A DNA stretch of 64,000 nt, from positions 1 through 64,000 of the forward strand of contig CANMVX010000011.1 of NCBI GenBank assembly GCA_947501115.1. The letters run 5' to 3'. Within the stretch, counting starts at the first letter, position 1; every line of letters begins with the position of its first letter. The translations under genes and the position numbers were made by a program. Below the pieces are notes generated by a model, which was not told the DNA's origin, did not search any database, and saw nothing but the letters and a program-made list of their open reading frames with translations. Below are positions 61,017 through 64,000 of the stretch, one piece after another. This stretch comes from Haliscomenobacteraceae bacterium (GTDB taxonomy: Bacteria > Bacteroidota > Bacteroidia > Chitinophagales > Saprospiraceae).

Positions 61017-63872
61017 ATGTTTATGCGCTATGCTTATTTATCAGGATTTACGCTCTGTATGTTGCTCCTCTATTGGGGGTGCCGAAGTATTGAAAACAGG
61101 ATGCCCGCTACGGTAGATTTTAATTATCATATCCGACCCATTTTAGTTCAAAAATGTTATTTATGTCATGGTCCTGATGCCAGTAGCCGTCAAGCAAATT
61201 TAAGATTAGATACCTATGAAGGTGCAACCGCCCTCCTGAAGTCGGGAAACAGAGCCATTGACATGAAACATACAGAAAAAAGTATGGTGCTTTTCAGGAT
61301 AAATCATACAGATCCTGATATGATTATGCCCACGCCTGATTCGAAATTGGTATTGACCGAAAAGGAAAAAGAATTATTAGAAAAATGGATTCAACAGGGT
61401 GCTGCGTGGAAACCTCATTGGGCCTTTATTTCTCCAGAAAAACAAAATACACCCGATAAAAATAAAAATCCCATAGATTATTTCATAGACAGGGAGATGA
61501 AAAATCAGGGGCTTACTCCAGTAGAGGAAGCATCAAAAAATAGTCTCATTCGCAGGGTATCTTTCCTTCTTACAGGATTACCGCCATCACCTTCGGAAGT
61601 ACAATCCTTTTTAAATGATTCATCTTCAGATGCCTATCCTAAAATGGTGGATAAATATCTGAACTCGCCTCATTTTGGGGAACGATGGGCACGACATTGG
61701 ATGGATCTGGTTCGTTTTGCCGAAACAAAAGGGCATGAATTTGATTATGCCATTCCTGGCGCATGGAGATATCGTGATTACCTGATTCGCGCATTTAATG
61801 GAGATGTTCCTTATAATCAGCTCGTTAAAGAACATCTGGCAGGAGATCTTTTGCCACAACCAAGGATTAATAAGGTAGAAAAAATCAATGAATCCCAATT
61901 GGGAACCTTATTTTTCGCCTTTCCGGAAGGGACGCATAGCCCTGTTGATATCCGTAAAGACGAGGCAGACAGAATCGATAATCTGATCGATGTCACAGGA
62001 AAAACATTCTTGGGTTTAACGGTTTCATGTGCAAAATGCCATGATCATAAATTTGACCCCATTTCCACTAAAGATTATTATGCCCTTTATGGTGTTATGG
62101 AAGGAACCAGGTTCTCTCCGGCTTCACCTCATATTTATGAAACCAAAAAGAGATTTGAGACCTTAAAGGGTGTGCAGGATTCGATAAAGGATTTGGTGCT
62201 TTTGAACTGGATGGATCAATTTTCCAAAAATATGGTGATGTCCAATACCGATTCTGTCCTTGGAAATTTCACAGGTTCAGATTTGAATCGTTGGAAATCT
62301 GATGGTCTTGCTTTCACCGATGAAACCACGCTGGGAGACCCCATTTTTAATAAAAAAGCAAACCTGGTCGGATTTGAAGCGGGAAAGGCATCCAGTAAAA
62401 GATTGGCAAAGGGTGTTTTTGGTGCATTGAGGTCACCTGATTTCATTATCGATAAAAATAATATTGGCGTTTATGCTTCAGGAAATAAAGGGACCATTCG
62501 TATTATTATTGACAATTTTCAATTGATAAGTTATCCTATCTACGGGGGCTTGACCAAACATGTGGATAATGAAAAAATGGAGAAATACTTATTTGATGTA
62601 AGCCAGTGGAAAGGACATAAAGCCTATGTAGAGATACTTCCGGGGAAATATGATAATCATTTATTTAAAATGCCGAAAGATGCCTTTGTAGAGGTAAAAT
62701 ATGTTATTTCTTTTAATGACAAATGGTTTGAACCGCCGCTTATTTCAGCAAAATGGAACCCACAGAAATCTCTGGATAGCAAAAAAATAAAAGTGTATCT
62801 GGAAAAAAAGGAGAGATATCAATCTTACTTTCCCGATTCCACCGAATTCATTAGCAGTATTAACGATGGATTTGGGAAAAATAGTCCCGTTTTTATTCGG
62901 GGAAATCATAATGAGTTATCAAAAGAAAAGGTTCCCCGTTCCTTTTTGTCCGCTTTATCAACTGGTAAATTTAATTTGAATGTTTCTGGAAGTGGTCGAT
63001 TAGCTCTGGCAGAGGCGATTACCAATAAGGATAATCCATTGACTTACCGGGTTTTTGTAAACAGGGTTTGGCATCATTTATTTGGAAAAGGAATCGTCGA
63101 AACCGTTGATAATTTCGGATTGCAAGGGAAATTACCTACTCATCCGGAATTGCTTGATTATCTGGCTCTTTCTTTTGTGAAAGAGGGATATTCTATGAAA
63201 AAATTGATACGACAAATAGTTCTTTCCGAGACATTCAAAAGAACAACGAAAGGGAAGGAATCTTCGGTAAAAAAAGATCCGTTAAATCATTATTTATCCT
63301 TTTATCCCCTTCGAAGATTGGAAGCGGAGTCCTTACGTGATGCCATCTTGTCGGTATCAGGTAATCTGGATTCGACCTTATTTGGCGAATCTGTTCCTGT
63401 ACATATTACTTCGTTCATGAATGGTAGAGGAAAACCTGGCAGATCAGGACATATAGACGGGGAGGGAAGGCGAAGTATATATGTGGAAATGAGAAGAAAT
63501 TTCCCGGATCCATTTATGTCCGCTTTCGACAGGCCCATTCCTTTTACAACTTTTGGAAAACGAACGGTTACCAATGTTCCAGCACAGGCGCTTATTTTAA
63601 TGAATGATCCTTTTATACATAATCAGGCGGCTGTTATGGTAAAAAAGATGAATGAAAAAGGTGTTTCAGGATTTACAGCACGAATTCAATGGATTTACCA
63701 ACGGGCTTTTTCCAGGAATCCTAGCGAAGAAGAAATAATAAGTGCCCGCTCGTTTTATGAATCCTTAAAAAAGAAACATCAGGGAAAGGATAAAAAACTG
63801 CTGGATGAAATGATTTGGAAAGATTTTATTCATACCCATTTTAATTTAAAAGAATTTATTTATCTCATTTGA
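61017..63872 (+). CDS. PSD1 protein with planctomycete cytochrome c domains (DUF1549/DUF1553)
   Basis: The 951-residue protein has a lipoprotein-type start (LLLYWGCRS, Cys22), then a PSCyt1 cytochrome motif CYLCHGPDASSRQANLRLD (47-65). The DUF1549 domain lies at about 145-350 (NPIDYFIDREMKNQGLTPVE; SCAKCHDHKFDPIS, a second heme site near 338). A beta domain spans about 400-600, and DUF1553 about 640-900 (VFVNRVWHHLFGKGIVETVD; TVTNVPAQALILMNDPFI). This is the PSD1 arrangement known from Planctomycetes and some Bacteroidota, usually paired with a DUF1501 gene, which indeed follows after 1 nt. Confidence 0.94.
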   Translation: MFMRYAYLSGFTLCMLLLYWGCRSIENRMPATVDFNYHIRPILVQKCYLCHGPDASSRQANLRLDTYEGATALLKSGNRAIDMKHTEKSMVLFRINHTDPDMIMPTPDSKLVLTEKEKELLEKWIQQGAAWKPHWAFISPEKQNTPDKNKNPIDYFIDREMKNQGLTPVEEASKNSLIRRVSFLLTGLPPSPSEVQSFLNDSSSDAYPKMVDKYLNSPHFGERWARHWMDLVRFAETKGHEFDYAIPGAWRYRDYLIRAFNGDVPYNQLVKEHLAGDLLPQPRINKVEKINESQLGTLFFAFPEGTHSPVDIRKDEADRIDNLIDVTGKTFLGLTVSCAKCHDHKFDPISTKDYYALYGVMEGTRFSPASPHIYETKKRFETLKGVQDSIKDLVLLNWMDQFSKNMVMSNTDSVLGNFTGSDLNRWKSDGLAFTDETTLGDPIFNKKANLVGFEAGKASSKRLAKGVFGALRSPDFIIDKNNIGVYASGNKGTIRIIIDNFQLISYPIYGGLTKHVDNEKMEKYLFDVSQWKGHKAYVEILPGKYDNHLFKMPKDAFVEVKYVISFNDKWFEPPLISAKWNPQKSLDSKKIKVYLEKKERYQSYFPDSTEFISSINDGFGKNSPVFIRGNHNELSKEKVPRSFLSALSTGKFNLNVSGSGRLALAEAITNKDNPLTYRVFVNRVWHHLFGKGIVETVDNFGLQGKLPTHPELLDYLALSFVKEGYSMKKLIRQIVLSETFKRTTKGKESSVKKDPLNHYLSFYPLRRLEAESLRDAILSVSGNLDSTLFGESVPVHITSFMNGRGKPGRSGHIDGEGRRSIYVEMRRNFPDPFMSAFDRPIPFTTFGKRTVTNVPAQALILMNDPFIHNQAAVMVKKMNEKGVSGFTARIQWIYQRAFSRNPSEEEIISARSFYESLKKKHQGKDKKLLDEMIWKDFIHTHFNLKEFIYLI

Positions 63873-63873
63873 T

Positions 63874-64000
63874 ATGTCCCATAGCCATCCACCTTTTTAC
63901 AGGCCTGTTTCCAGAAGGGAAATGCTGCAAATTTGCAAATGCGGATTTGGTTCCATCGCTTTATCCAGTCTTTTCGGCTCCTATCTTTCTTCCTGCACAA
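63874..64000 (+). CDS. DUF1501 protein, N-terminal part (runs off the window)
   Basis: From ATG 63874 the visible 42 codons read SHSHPPFYRPVSRREMLQIC and then a hydrophobic stretch (FGSIALSSLFGSYLSSCT). SRREMLQ is a twin-arginine-type signal found in DUF1501 proteins. It begins 1 nt after the PSD1 stop, the standard PSD1-DUF1501 pair. The remaining about 400 codons lie beyond the window, so the identification rests on the signal and the context. Confidence 0.7.
   Translation, partial: MSHSHPPFYRPVSRREMLQICKCGFGSIALSSLFGSYLSSCT

Noticed and set aside
1-64000. tRNA and rRNA genes.
   Set aside because: No T-arm or anticodon-arm patterns and no rRNA core motifs were noticed on either strand by eye; a covariance search would be needed to exclude them fully.

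Overview
The window is AT-rich bacterial DNA from a member of the Bacteroidota. The evidence is SusC/SusD and other TonB-dependent outer-membrane receptors, three secreted proteins with C-terminal Por-secretion (type IX) sorting domains, promoter elements of the TAnnTTTG type, and families such as DUF5690, DUF4143, PSD1 and DUF1501. A Saprospiraceae- or Cytophagales-like host is plausible, but the lineage cannot be fixed from this window alone. I saw no rRNA, tRNA, CRISPR array or intact transposase gene.

Layout. Positions 1-6700 are an accessory, decaying region. Three attC-like palindromes (95, 958, 2977) separate cassette-sized genes: a truncated DUF4369 protein, an intact class I Fic toxin-antitoxin pair, a CTP-synthase-like amidotransferase and an alpha/beta hydrolase. 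They are followed by remnants of AbiEii, Fic, DUF4143 ATPase and Crp genes and by a 23-bp tandem repeat. Positions 6762-17092 hold a tightly coupled four-gene operon: a PhoX-like phosphatase with three N-terminal repeats, a beta-propeller phytase, a choice-of-anchor I protein and a TonB receptor. Positions 17.1-21.7 kb carry mixed housekeeping genes, including a cytochrome-PQQ sugar dehydrogenase.

Positions 21.7-35.3 kb continue the phosphorus theme. They hold btaA-btaB (phosphorus-free betaine lipid synthesis), a divergent phosphonate catabolism cluster (TIGR03364 FAD oxidase; phosphonatase-like HAD hydrolase, PhnZ-like HD oxygenase and DUF5690 membrane protein), a SusC/SusD pair, a T9SS-secreted sulfatase-superfamily enzyme and two DoxX-like proteins. 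Read together, 6.7-35 kb looks like a phosphorus-scavenging island: organophosphate and phytate hydrolysis outside the cell, phosphonate breakdown inside, and lipid remodelling to save phosphate.

Positions 35.3-45 kb hold an amine oxidase, an SDR, a frameshifted toxin-antitoxin-SecB chaperone module, a PhzF protein, a two-domain esterase, and an electron-transfer operon (two membrane proteins plus an octaheme cytochrome c) preceded by a palindromic operator-like site. Positions 45.3-47.9 kb form a second toxin-antitoxin region: an intact PIN-domain pair, a Bro-N protein, and RhuM, methyltransferase and UPF0175 remnants. Positions 48-57 kb carry an ABC transporter, a beta-helix protein, an SDR, a GrpB protein, an SGNH hydrolase, an amidohydrolase and a serine hydrolase. 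Positions 57.2-64 kb carry a planctomycete-style set: a DUF6797 cytochrome protein, a Gfo/Idh/MocA dehydrogenase, a PSD1 cytochrome protein and the start of a DUF1501 protein.
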